This document shows positions 26,603 to 33,997 of a stretch of DNA of 35,125 nucleotides, piece after piece. Within the stretch, counting starts at the first letter, position 1. Each line of letters starts with the position of its first letter. A program made the translations under genes and the position numbers. This DNA is from Gammaproteobacteria bacterium (GTDB lineage: Bacteria > Pseudomonadota > Gammaproteobacteria > Steroidobacterales > Steroidobacteraceae), in contig JAOUGW010000008.1 in NCBI GenBank assembly GCA_029865465.1, positions 1 to 35,125 on the forward strand, written 5' to 3'. Under the pieces are notes generated by a model. That model was not told the origin of the DNA, made no database searches, and saw only the letters and a list, made by a program, of their open reading frames with translations.

Positions 26603-27853
26603 TTAATTCGTCGCGGCCGTCCGCCGTGCAAGTTGCGGTGCATCGCCGCCCACGCCAAGCGCGCGCTCGACCAGCTTGCGGCGGAGGTACGGCTGGCTCG
26701 TCACGAGCGACATGCCGAGGCGCCGCAGCCCGGCGACCGCCACGCTCTTCTCGGTGAAGAGCCGGTTGAGCGTATCGCAGATCCCCAGGACAACGGCGTT
26801 CTCGCTCCGGCGCCAGCGTTCGTAGCGGCGCAGCACGCGCAGGCCATGCAGCTCTTCGCCCTTGGCGGACGCCTCGGCAAACACCTGCACGAGGCTCGCG
26901 CAATCGAGGAACCCGAGGTTCACGCCCTGCCCCGCCAGCGGATGGATCGTGTGGGCCGCATCGCCGACCAGCGCGAGTCGGGGCTGCACGTAGGTGCGCG
27001 CATGCCACAGCGCGAGCGGGTACCCTGCGCGTCCGCTCGCGAGCGTCGCCTGGCCGAGCACGTGGTCGCTGGCGATCGAGACCCGTTCACTGAATTCCGC
27101 CTCGCTCGCGGCCTGCAGTGACGCGGCTTCGTCCGGCGTCGTGCTCCACACGAGCGAAACGCGCCCGTCCTTGAGCGGCAGGAACGCGAGCGGACCGTGC
27201 GGCAGGAAACGCTGCCAGGCGGTCTCGCGGTGCGGCTTCTCGGTCTGCAGGTGAGCGACCACCGCCGTCTGGTCATAAGCCCGACCCGAGCGGCCGATAC
27301 CGGCAAGCTGGCGCGCGACCGACTGGCTGCCGTCCGCGCCGATCACGAGCTGGCACGTGAGCCGCCGGCCATCCTCGAGTGTGACGCGTGCCGAGCCTGC
27401 ATCGAATTCCAGGCCGGCGAGCGCACTGCGGACTGCGGTCACCCCGCGCAGCAGCGGTGATTCGTGCAGCGCCCACTGCACGCGCAGGTTCTCGACGATG
27501 TGGCCGAGGTTGGGTTCCGCGGTCTCAGCCGCGGAGAATTTCAGCGCATCCGGGCGGTCCGGCGTGCTCGCCGCGTCCCAGACGACCATGTCGCCGTACG
27601 GCGAGGCATACGGAACGATTGCGTCCCAGGCGCGGGCCGCCGTCAGGATGCGCTCCGAAGCTCGCGACAACGCCGACACGCGCAGGTCCATCGCGCGATC
27701 GTCCGGCTGGCGCGGCGGAACCGGGTCGACCAGTGCGATCTTCCAGCCGGAAAGCGCGTCTTCGCGCGCCATCAGCGCGGCGAGGCAGGTGCCGACCATG
27801 CCACTGCCGATGATGACGACGTCGAAATCGAATTTGCGGCGCGGCGTGGCCAT
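26603..27853 (-). CDS. ubiI: UbiI/VisC-like FAD-dependent ubiquinone biosynthesis monooxygenase
   Basis: Predicted aromatic hydroxylase of ubiquinone synthesis (C5 hydroxylation in E. coli UbiI). The 416-residue product has an N-terminal dinucleotide motif IIGSGMVG (15-22), the class A monooxygenase VIGADGSQSVAR motif, and GDAAHTIHPLAGQGVNLGFLD near residue 300. Position directly after ubiH, as in the E. coli pepP-ubiH-ubiI cluster, supports UbiI; UbiF-type or broader regioselectivity is possible because organisms differ in which hydroxylases they carry. The ubiH stop at 27856 is two bases upstream of its ATG. Confidence 0.88.
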   Translation of the reverse strand: MATPRRKFDFDVVIIGSGMVGTCLAALMAREDALSGWKIALVDPVPPRQPDDRAMDLRVSALSRASERILTAARAWDAIVPYASPYGDMVVWDAASTPDRPDALKFSAAETAEPNLGHIVENLRVQWALHESPLLRGVTAVRSALAGLEFDAGSARVTLEDGRRLTCQLVIGADGSQSVARQLAGIGRSGRAYDQTAVVAHLQTEKPHRETAWQRFLPHGPLAFLPLKDGRVSLVWSTTPDEAASLQAASEAEFSERVSIASDHVLGQATLASGRAGYPLALWHARTYVQPRLALVGDAAHTIHPLAGQGVNLGFLDCASLVQVFAEASAKGEELHGLRVLRRYERWRRSENAVVLGICDTLNRLFTEKSVAVAGLRRLGMSLVTSQPYLRRKLVERALGVGGDAPQLARRTAATN

Positions 27854-27855
27854 GC

Positions 27856-29109
27856 TCAGCGGGTTCCGGCGAGGGGGACGCCGCGGGCGAGTCGCGGCAC
27901 GCGCTCAGCCGCACCCACGCTCAATCGTGCGAGGGCGGACTTGGCGGGCGGCAGCACCTCGAAAGCGAGGATGCCGAGACTGCGCAGGCTCCGCAGCACG
28001 CCGAGCGGCGTGGCGAACAGGCGCACGAGGCCATCGGTGAAGGCGACGATGCGGCGGCGGTCGGTCTCGCGCCAGTCGGCATAGTCCTGCAGCAGGCCGG
28101 CATCGCCCGGATCCATGGTGCCGGCCACGCGCCGGTCGGCGATGACTTCGGCGAGGCTCATCGCGTCGCGCAATCCGAGATTGAAACCCTGCCCTGCTAT
28201 CGGGTGCAGGCCCTGCGCGGCGTTACCCACCACCGCCAGGCGCTGCGCGACGTGCCGGTCGGCCCGCGACAGCATCAAGTTGTACGACGAGCGCTGGCCG
28301 ACGCGCAGGAAGCGGCCGAGCCGGAACCCGAACGCAGCCTGGAACTCGCGCAGGAACTCGTCGTCCGGCAACGCCAGCATCCGCTCGACTGCGGCGGGCT
28401 TGCGCGTCCAGACCATGCCGCAGCGACCATCGGTCAGCGGCAGGATCGCGATCGGGCCTTCCGCGGTGAAACGCTCGTACGCGACGTGGTCGTGGAAACG
28501 CTGCGTGGTCATGACGGCCGTGATTGCGACCTGCTCGTAGCCGACGTGATCGGCATCGATGCCCGCCTGGTCGCGGACCAGCGAGTGAATCCCATCGGCG
28601 GCCGCGACCAGCCTGGCGCCGAGCGCGCGAGGCTCACCTGCCACCTCGTAGTGGACGACACGGCGCACGCCTTCCAGCTCGCTGCCCGTCACCCTCGCCG
28701 GCGCAATCACTTCGACCGCAGGCGTCCGTGACAGGCCTTGCCACAGCGCCGCGCCGATCGCGCGGTTCGGCACGACGTAGCCCAGGGCTTCGAGCCCCTG
28801 CTCCGCGGCGTCGATGCGCGCGGTGCCGAAGCGGCCCTGGTCGGAAACGTGAATCCTGCGGATGGGCGCGGCCTCGCGCTCCATGCCGGCCCAGACACCC
28901 AGCGTCTTGAAGGCACGGACGGTGCCATTGGCGAGCGCGGTCGTGCGTTCGTCGAAACTCGGGTGCTGCTCGCCGTGCACGGGCGGCACGGCTTCGACCA
29001 GGGCGATGCGGATTCCGAGCGGCGCGAGCGACAAGGCCAGCGAGGCACCGACCAATCCGCCTCCGACGATGGCGAGGTCGTATTCGGCAGGCGTCGTGCT
29101 CAACGGCAT
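27856..29109 (-). CDS. ubiH: 2-octaprenyl-6-methoxyphenol hydroxylase UbiH
   Basis: FAD-dependent monooxygenase of ubiquinone synthesis (C1 hydroxylation in E. coli). The 417-residue product carries the dinucleotide-binding motif IVGGGLVGASLAL near its N-terminus and DERTTAL, typical of UbiH/COQ6. The second FAD motif reads GNAAQGLHPIAGQGFNLGLRDAM, with the GNAAQ form that characterises UbiH rather than UbiI (GDAAH). I used ATG 29109, which leaves eight bases after pepP; an upstream frame extension lies within pepP. It is cotranscribed with pepP and ubiI. Confidence 0.93.
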   Translation of the reverse strand: MPLSTTPAEYDLAIVGGGLVGASLALSLAPLGIRIALVEAVPPVHGEQHPSFDERTTALANGTVRAFKTLGVWAGMEREAAPIRRIHVSDQGRFGTARIDAAEQGLEALGYVVPNRAIGAALWQGLSRTPAVEVIAPARVTGSELEGVRRVVHYEVAGEPRALGARLVAAADGIHSLVRDQAGIDADHVGYEQVAITAVMTTQRFHDHVAYERFTAEGPIAILPLTDGRCGMVWTRKPAAVERMLALPDDEFLREFQAAFGFRLGRFLRVGQRSSYNLMLSRADRHVAQRLAVVGNAAQGLHPIAGQGFNLGLRDAMSLAEVIADRRVAGTMDPGDAGLLQDYADWRETDRRRIVAFTDGLVRLFATPLGVLRSLRSLGILAFEVLPPAKSALARLSVGAAERVPRLARGVPLAGTR

Positions 29110-29117
29110 TCCCCCTG

Positions 29118-30434
29118 TCAGGCGGCCGACGCCATCACGCGCTCGATCTCGGCCGTGGTGCGCGGCAGGCCCGCTGTCAGCAGTTCGTAGCCGCTGGCGG
29201 TGACGAGCACGTCGTCCTCGATCCGCACGCCGATGTTCCACCAGCGTTTCGGCACGCCCCTGGTGCCGGCCGGGATGTAGATGCCCGGTTCGACCGTCAG
29301 CGCCATCCCCGGCTCTAAGACGCGCCATTCGGTGCCGACCTTGTATTCGCCGACGTCGTGCACGTCCATGCCGAGCCAGTGCCCCGTGCGGTGCATGTAG
29401 AACTTGCGGTAGGCCTCTTCCTTGATCAGCGCGGGCACGCGGCCCTTGAGCAGGCCGAGCCTGACCAGGCCCTGCGTGATCGACCGGACCGCCGCGTCGT
29501 GCGGTTCATTCCAGTGGTTGCCGGGCTTGATGCAGGCAAACGCGGCCTCCTGGGCCTCGAGCACCACGTCGTAGATCGCCTTCTGCGCGGGCGAGAAGCG
29601 GCCATTGACCGGGAAGGTGCGCGTGATGTCCGACGCGTACAGGCCGTATTCGCAGCCGGCGTCGATCAGCAGCAGGTCGCCGTCGCGCAGCGTGTCCGCG
29701 TTCTCGTGGTAATGGAGGATGCAACCGTTCGCGCCGCCACCGACGATCGGGTGGTAGGAGATGTCGGCCTGGTGCCGGTGGAACTCGTGCAGCAGTTCGG
29801 CCATGACCTCGTATTCGGTGACGCCGGGCCGGGTGGTCCGCATCGCCCGCACGTGCGCGCCCACCGCGATCTGCGCAGAACGCTTCATGACCCTTGCCTC
29901 GGCGCGGCTCTTGTAGAGCCGCATGTCGTGCAGCGGGTGCTCGAGCGCGACGAACTCCTGCGGGCTGTGGATGCCGAGCTTGGCCCGGCCGCGCAGCGTA
30001 TTCACCCAACCGACCACGCGCTGGTCGAACTCGAGGTTGACGCCCATCGAGTAATAGACGCGCTCGCAGCGCTCGAGCAGGCCCGGGAGGATGTCGTCGA
30101 TGTCGCCGACCGGGAAGGCATCGTCCGCGCCGTAATCGCGCACCGCCCCGTCGGGACCGGCGCGACGGCCGTCCCAGGTTTCGCGCGTGGGATCACGGTC
30201 GCGCACGAACAGGATGTATTCGGCCTGCTCGCGACCGGGAATCAGCACCGCCACCGCCTCGGGCTCGTTGAAGCCCGTGAGGTAGTGGAAATCGCTGTCG
30301 GGCCGATAGTGGTAATGGACGTCGCTGTTGCGCTGACGCTCGGGCGCCGCGGGGATGATGGCGATGGCGCCCTTGCCCATGAGCTTCATGAGCTGTCTGC
30401 GGCGGCGCGCGTATTCGTCTTTACGCAGGGTCAT
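29118..30434 (-). CDS. pepP: Xaa-Pro aminopeptidase II
   Basis: Cytosolic dimanganese aminopeptidase releasing N-terminal residues before proline. The 438-residue length is close to the E. coli enzyme (441). The pita-bread metal ligands are Asp258 (LIDAGCEYGLYASDITRTF), Asp269, His352 (RTGHWLGMDVHD), Glu382 (TVEPGIYIP) and Glu406 (VRIEDDVLV), essentially at E. coli positions. The N-terminal domain contains the HYHYRPDSDFHYLTGF block. The product starts MTLRKDEYARRR at 30434, 41 bp after ygfB stops. It sits in the conserved ygfB-pepP-ubiH-ubiI order. Confidence 0.97.
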   Translation of the reverse strand: MTLRKDEYARRRRQLMKLMGKGAIAIIPAAPERQRNSDVHYHYRPDSDFHYLTGFNEPEAVAVLIPGREQAEYILFVRDRDPTRETWDGRRAGPDGAVRDYGADDAFPVGDIDDILPGLLERCERVYYSMGVNLEFDQRVVGWVNTLRGRAKLGIHSPQEFVALEHPLHDMRLYKSRAEARVMKRSAQIAVGAHVRAMRTTRPGVTEYEVMAELLHEFHRHQADISYHPIVGGGANGCILHYHENADTLRDGDLLLIDAGCEYGLYASDITRTFPVNGRFSPAQKAIYDVVLEAQEAAFACIKPGNHWNEPHDAAVRSITQGLVRLGLLKGRVPALIKEEAYRKFYMHRTGHWLGMDVHDVGEYKVGTEWRVLEPGMALTVEPGIYIPAGTRGVPKRWWNIGVRIEDDVLVTASGYELLTAGLPRTTAEIERVMASAA

Positions 30435-30475
30435 GGGCGGTCGGGATCCTCTTCGGCGATACCAGCGGACCGGGT

Positions 30476-31048
30476 TCAGTGACGCGCGGTCGAGGTCGTC
30501 TGGGCGGCACGCAGGTCGATGAGTTCGTCATAGACGAGCTGCACGCCGATGCGGATGAACTCGACCAGTTCGGCGAGCGCGCCCTCTTCGACTTCGCCGC
30601 TTTCCGAGCCGACCGCGCCGGCGCGCGCGACTTCGGCGAAATCCGTGAGGACCTCGGCAACGGCCGTGGACAGCGTGCCCGGCTTGAACGGACCGGCCGC
30701 GCCGAACCCGTACAGGAACCCCTGCGCCCAGGCGCCGAGTGCCTCGACCCGCTCGTCGAGCGCGGCGTCATCGGGAGGCAGCAGCGGCTCGAATTCCATC
30801 TCTCGCGCCTCCAGCACGGCGCGGCTCCGGTCGAACAGCGACTTCAGGGGACCGGCCGTGGCAACGGCGACGTTCGCGCCGGGGGCGGGGCCGTCGGGCA
30901 GCAATTCCTCGAGCCATTCCGCGGGCAGGTAGACGCGCCGCGCGCACAGGGCGCCGCACAGACAGCCGTGCGCCTCGGCAGCGTGGACAGTGGAACCGCC
31001 GGCCGCCAGGGCCCGCGCAACATCGTCGAAAGCAATCGGTGCCGGCAT
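30476..31048 (-). CDS. ygfB: UPF0149 family protein YgfB
   Basis: A 190-residue all-helical protein of the YgfB/YecA (UPF0149) family. Landmarks are AEAHGCLCGALCARR (about 24-38) near the N-terminus and ALGAWAQGFLYGFGAAG in the middle. An acidic C-terminal part has FAEVARAG and IRIGVQLVYDELIDLRA. The family's biochemical role is not firmly established in most species; in Pseudomonas aeruginosa YgfB has been linked to beta-lactamase regulation. I used ATG 31048, which gives the conserved start and leaves a 91-bp divergent region with the ZapB-like gene. A minus-strand TACGAT lies only seven bases before the ATG and could be a -10. First gene of ygfB-pepP-ubiH-ubiI. Confidence 0.92.
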   Translation of the reverse strand: MPAPIAFDDVARALAAGGSTVHAAEAHGCLCGALCARRVYLPAEWLEELLPDGPAPGANVAVATAGPLKSLFDRSRAVLEAREMEFEPLLPPDDAALDERVEALGAWAQGFLYGFGAAGPFKPGTLSTAVAEVLTDFAEVARAGAVGSESGEVEEGALAELVEFIRIGVQLVYDELIDLRAAQTTSTARH

Positions 31049-31103
31049 TGCGCGTATCGTACCATCCGTACCGCGCATCCGGTCCCAGGCTGGCCAGTTC
31101 AAA

Positions 31104-31132
31104 TTGATTCCCCGGGGTGCGCCAACTATAGT
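31104..31132 (+). promoter_or_regulatory. Sigma70-type promoter of the ZapB-like/zapA genes
   Basis: TTGATT (31104-31109) and TATAGT (31127-31132) are separated by exactly 17 bp, close to the consensus -35/-10 pair. The expected transcription start is at about 31138-31140, coinciding with the ATG at 31140. No Shine-Dalgarno sequence is visible between them, so the mRNA may be leaderless. Confidence 0.7.
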
Positions 31133-31139
31133 GAATTCC

Positions 31140-31370
31140 ATGAACGAACCCGCTGCCCGATCCGCTGTCGACGTCGAACTCCGACGCATCGAACGCCGCC
31201 TCGAGGAGCTGGTGGCTACGGTCAACCAGCTCAAGGAAGAGAACCGTGCCCTGCGTCAGCGCCAGGACACGCTGATCAATGAGCGCGCCAACCTGCTGCA
31301 GAAGAACGAGCAGGTGCGCGCACGCGTCGAGGCAATGATCGGCCGCCTCAAGGCGATGGAGCAGGGTTGA
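31140..31370 (+). CDS. TIGR02449-family (ZapB-like) coiled-coil protein
   Basis: A 76-residue, almost wholly coiled-coil protein: heptad-rich RRIERRLEELVATVNQLKEENRALRQRQDTLINERANLL and on to the C-terminus. It resembles the short ZapB-like proteins (TIGR02449) that precede zapA in many gammaproteobacteria. A role with ZapA in stabilising the FtsZ ring is likely by context, not proven. The ATG at 31140 follows a near-consensus promoter so closely that the message may lack a 5' leader. Its TGA shares one base with the zapA ATG (TGATG), so the two are translationally coupled. Confidence 0.88.
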   Translation: MNEPAARSAVDVELRRIERRLEELVATVNQLKEENRALRQRQDTLINERANLLQKNEQVRARVEAMIGRLKAMEQG

Positions 31371-31687
31371 TGAGTGAAGACCGCGTTTCCCGCGTCAGCG
31401 TCCGCCTGCTCGATCGCGAATACCAGGTGGCCTGCCCTGCCGAAGAACGCTCCGACCTGCTCGACTCGGCGGAGTACCTCGACGGCAAGATGCGCGAGAT
31501 CCGCGATTCCGGGAAGGTCGTCGGCCTCGACCGCATCGCGGTCATCGCCGCGCTCAACCTGGCCAACGAACTGATCAAGGTGCGCAAGCACGGCACGGTG
31601 GTCGAGGGCGATCTCGGCGCGCGCCTTAAGTCCCTGCGCGAGCGCGTGGAATCCGCGCTCGCGAAAGGCCAGCAACTTGAACTCTGA
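31370..31687 (+). CDS. zapA: Cell division protein ZapA
   Basis: FtsZ-ring-associated protein that bundles FtsZ filaments at mid-cell. The 105-residue product is the usual size, with the N-terminal globular part VSVRLLDREYQVACPAEERSDLLDSAEYLDGKMREIRDSG and a C-terminal coiled coil. The conserved LDRIAVIAALNLANELI segment is clear. It overlaps the upstream ZapB-like gene by one base and is followed by the 6S RNA gene, the arrangement found in E. coli (zapA-ssrS-fau). Confidence 0.95.
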   Translation: MSEDRVSRVSVRLLDREYQVACPAEERSDLLDSAEYLDGKMREIRDSGKVVGLDRIAVIAALNLANELIKVRKHGTVVEGDLGARLKSLRERVESALAKGQQLEL

Positions 31688-31717
31688 GGGTTTGCAGCAG
31701 TCCGAACCCTCGACGAT

Positions 31718-31907
31718 TTGGCGCCGCCTGCGGTGTTCGACACGGGCCGGGTTACCTCTCGACCTTAATGTAAATACCCCGGGGAACGGTCAGTCGGCAA
31801 CATTGTGCAAGTCCGCCTCGAGCGGGAAGCCTTAAGTGCCGCGGCCCTCCCCAAATATTGCTCTTGTCGAGAGCAATGGTCTGTGACGGCACAGGCGGGT
31901 GGCGCCT
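31718..31907 (+). ncRNA. ssrS: 6S RNA
   Basis: A roughly 190-nt region between zapA and fau, the standard 6S locus; E. coli 6S is 184 nt. The closing stem pairs GGCGCC and GCCTG (31720-31730) with CAGGC (31892-31896) and GGCGCC (31901-31906). The conserved block GAAGCCTTAAG lies at 31826-31836, about 105 nt from the 5' end as in E. coli GAAGCCTTAAA. The 3' arm has the hairpin ATTGCTCT-loop-AGAGCAAT (31857-31877) followed by GGTCTGTGACGGC, matching the layout of the E. coli 3' arm. It regulates sigma70 RNA polymerase by mimicking an open promoter. The exact ends are estimated. Confidence 0.9.
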
Positions 31908-31925
31908 CTCCCTTCCACTGCGACG

Positions 31926-32528
31926 ATGACCCTCCGCGAGCTGCGCCGGCAGCTGCGCGCGGGGCGTCGCGCGATTCCCGACGCCGAACGCCGGGTCTAT
32001 GACCGGGCAATCCACACTGCGCTGCGCCGGCTCGGCATCTGGCAGCGCGGCCGCCGGGTCGCCGCGTTCCTCGGCATGCCGGGCGAAGTGGACCTGCGCC
32101 CCTGCTTCGGGACCGCATGGCAGCGCGGAGTCCGCCTCTATGTGCCGCACATCGTCAGTCGTCGTGACGGCCGGATGGTCTTCGTCCCGCTCGAGCCCGG
32201 CGCGCCGTTGCGCGGCAACATGTTCGGCATCGCCGAACCGCTGCATGGTTCACGCGGCCGCATCCCCGTCCGGCACCTCGACTCGATCCTCGTTCCGCTC
32301 GTCGGTTTCGATCCGTGCGGACACCGCCTCGGCATGGGCGCCGGCTTCTACGACCGCGCGCTGCGCCCGCGGCTCGATCGCACGCAACCCTTCCGCCGCC
32401 CGCGCCTGATCGGCATCGCGTACTCGATCCAGCAGGTCGATCGACTCGAACCTGCCGCCTGGGATGTCGCTCTCGACCTCGTCGTCACCGAGCGCGGCGT
32501 CCTCCGTTTCCCTCCACGCACCCCCTGA
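31926..32528 (+). CDS. fau: 5-formyltetrahydrofolate cyclo-ligase
   Basis: ATP-dependent enzyme (YgfA/Fau) converting 5-formyl-THF to 5,10-methenyl-THF, linking to the glycine-cleavage folate cycle. The 200-residue product begins MTLRELRRQLRAGRRAIPD, contains AAFLGMPGEVDLRP, LEPGAPLRGNMFGIAEP, and the ATP/folate motif LVGFDPCGHRLGMGAGFYDRAL. A GTG at 31899 is in frame but would place the N-terminus inside the 3' end of 6S RNA, so I prefer ATG 31926 even though no good ribosome site is visible. It may be cotranscribed with 6S RNA, as in E. coli. Confidence 0.93.
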   Translation: MTLRELRRQLRAGRRAIPDAERRVYDRAIHTALRRLGIWQRGRRVAAFLGMPGEVDLRPCFGTAWQRGVRLYVPHIVSRRDGRMVFVPLEPGAPLRGNMFGIAEPLHGSRGRIPVRHLDSILVPLVGFDPCGHRLGMGAGFYDRALRPRLDRTQPFRRPRLIGIAYSIQQVDRLEPAAWDVALDLVVTERGVLRFPPRTP

Positions 32529-32542
32529 GGAACCCGAATCGC

Positions 32543-33073
32543 ATGAAGCACTGGCTGCTGAAATCGGAGCCCGACGTGTTCGGAATCGACGCTCTCGCGA
32601 GCGCGCCAGGGCGCACGACGGGGTGGGAGGGCGTGCGCAACTACCAGGCGCGGAACATGCTGAGGGACGATTTCCGGAAGGGTGACTGCGCTTTTTTTTA
32701 TCACTCGAGCTGCGACGTTCCGGGCGTCGCGGGCGTCGTGAAGGTCGTGCGCGAGGCGTATCCGGACCCGACGCAGTTCGATGCGACGAGCGAGTACTAC
32801 GATGCCGGCAGCACGCGTGCGGCGCCGCGCTGGTTCAGCATCGACGTGCAGCTCGAAAGACGAATTGAGCCTGTAATTACGCTGCGGGAGCTGCGTGAGC
32901 ACGCAGCAGGCGCGTTACGCGAGCTGTTGATTCTGAAACGCGGCAATCGTCTTTCGGTGACGCCGCTCACTGCCGCAGAGTGGCGTTGCATCCTCGCATT
33001 GCGACCTGCCGCCGCGTCGTCGCGAGCGGTGCAGCCGGCTGCCGGTCCGAGAACTCGATCAAAAAAATCGTGA
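32543..33073 (+). CDS. EVE domain-containing protein
   Basis: A 176-residue protein dominated by a PUA-like EVE domain (residues 1 to about 150): MKHWLLKSEPDVFGIDAL, TTGWEGVRNYQARNMLRDDFRKGDCAFFYHSSC and the RWFSIDVQLER segment. EVE domains bind modified bases in DNA or RNA and occur both as housekeeping proteins and in restriction systems; this context looks housekeeping. The last 25 residues are a basic, low-complexity tail. The frame contains eight consecutive T residues (32692-32699) encoding Ala-Phe-Phe-Tyr. It starts 14 bases after fau and upstream extension of the frame lies within fau. Confidence 0.93.
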   Translation: MKHWLLKSEPDVFGIDALASAPGRTTGWEGVRNYQARNMLRDDFRKGDCAFFYHSSCDVPGVAGVVKVVREAYPDPTQFDATSEYYDAGSTRAAPRWFSIDVQLERRIEPVITLRELREHAAGALRELLILKRGNRLSVTPLTAAEWRCILALRPAAASSRAVQPAAGPRTRSKKS

Positions 33074-33081
33074 CGTGACTA

Positions 33082-33110
33082 TTGCATTTCTTTTTTTAAT
33101 TCTGTAAATA
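33082..33110 (+). promoter_or_regulatory. Candidate promoter of the Lys/Ala-rich micropeptide gene
   Basis: A strikingly AT-rich patch in a GC-rich window. TTGCAT (33082-33087) and TAAATA (33105-33110) are 17 bp apart, the spacer including seven T residues. The -35 is reasonable and the -10 only moderate. It lies just past the EVE stop and about 37 bases before the micropeptide ATG. Confidence 0.5.
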
Positions 33111-33146
33111 CTCGGCCCGGGACTAACCCGACATGGAGAATTGATC

Positions 33147-33215
33147 ATGGCAGCTAAGGCAAAGAAGGCGACCAAGAAGAAGGCCACCAAGAAAAAGGCC
33201 GCGAAGAAGAAGTAA
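33147..33215 (+). CDS. 22-residue Lys/Ala-rich (histone H1-tail-like) micropeptide
   Basis: A short frame encoding a 22-residue peptide made only of Met, Ala, Lys and Thr. It starts [12 protein letters not shown] and repeats the unit KATKKKA, with 13 lysines. It resembles the basic C-terminal tails of bacterial H1-like or HupB-type nucleoid proteins, without any globular domain. Support for expression is a GGAG site (33135-33138) eight bases before the ATG, a candidate promoter at 33082-33110, and a terminator-like hairpin at 33278-33303. It lies alone in a 255-bp gap between the EVE gene and rpiA. Nucleic-acid binding is inference from charge; it could also be a relic of a longer protein. 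Confidence 0.65.
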   Translation: MAAKAKKATKKKATKKKAAKKK

Positions 33216-33277
33216 GGTCGCTTGAAGATGAGGCGGCGCTCTCTCGCAAGTTAGACGCCGCCGAATCCGAAACGACG

Positions 33278-33309
33278 ACTGTGCCCGCGAAAGCGGGCAC
33301 AGTTGTTTC
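33278..33309 (+). terminator. Hairpin terminator between the micropeptide gene and rpiA
   Basis: A perfect 11-bp stem ACTGTGCCCGC (33278-33288) and GCGGGCACAGT (33293-33303) closed by a GAAA tetraloop, followed by TGTTTC. The stem is strong but the T-tract is short, so termination may be partial. It lies 20 bases before the rpiA start and could also act in the rpiA leader. Confidence 0.7.
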
Positions 33310-33328
33310 AGGGGCCGGGAAGGCAACG

Positions 33329-33997
33329 ATGAACCAGGACCAGAAGAAGCAGCGAGCCGCCGCAGCCGCGCTCGAATACGTGCAGCCGGGAACCATCGTC
33401 GGCGTGGGCACCGGTTCCACCGTGAACTTCTTCATCGACGCGCTGGCCGGCATGCCCGGCCGCATCGCCGGCGCGGTCTCCAGTTCCGAGGCCAGCTCAC
33501 GCCGCCTCGCGGCTCACGGCATCCCGGTGCTCGACCTGAATTCGGTGGAAGGCCTCGAGGTCTACGTCGACGGCGCCGACGAGGCAACCCGCGGCATGCA
33601 CCTGATCAAGGGCGGCGGCGCAGCGCTCACGCGCGAAAAGATCGTCGCGGCGGCGGCACGCACCTTCGTCTGCATCGTGGACGAGGCGAAGCTGGTGGAG
33701 CGCCTGGGAAAGTTCCCGTTACCGGTCGAAGTCATCCCGATGGCGCGCGCCTACGTCGCCCGGGAACTGGTCCGGCTCGGCGGCCAGCCGGTCTGGCGCC
33801 AGGGCACCGTGACCGACAACGGCTGCGACATCCTCGACGTCCGCGGTCTCGACATCGTCGACCCGGTCAGCCTCGAGCGCGCGATCAACCAGATTCCCGG
33901 CGTCGTCACCAACGGCCTGTTCGCGCAGCGCGGCGCAGACGTGCTCCTGGTCGGCACGGACGCCGGCGTGCAGACCCTGCGGCCCAGTGGCCGTTGA
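33329..33997 (+). CDS. rpiA: Ribose-5-phosphate isomerase A
   Basis: Interconverts ribulose-5-phosphate and ribose-5-phosphate in the pentose phosphate pathway. The 222-residue product has [15 protein letters not shown] (25-39), SSSEAS, DGADE with Asp81 and Asp84, [13 protein letters not shown] with Lys94 and Glu103, and DNGCDILDV. These residues coincide with the E. coli active-site numbering. A GTG further upstream (33281) is in frame but lies within the terminator hairpin. The ATG at 33329 has a GGGAAGG site and gives the normal N-terminus. It overlaps glcD by 11 bases. Confidence 0.97.
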   Translation: MNQDQKKQRAAAAALEYVQPGTIVGVGTGSTVNFFIDALAGMPGRIAGAVSSSEASSRRLAAHGIPVLDLNSVEGLEVYVDGADEATRGMHLIKGGGAALTREKIVAAAARTFVCIVDEAKLVERLGKFPLPVEVIPMARAYVARELVRLGGQPVWRQGTVTDNGCDILDVRGLDIVDPVSLERAINQIPGVVTNGLFAQRGADVLLVGTDAGVQTLRPSGR

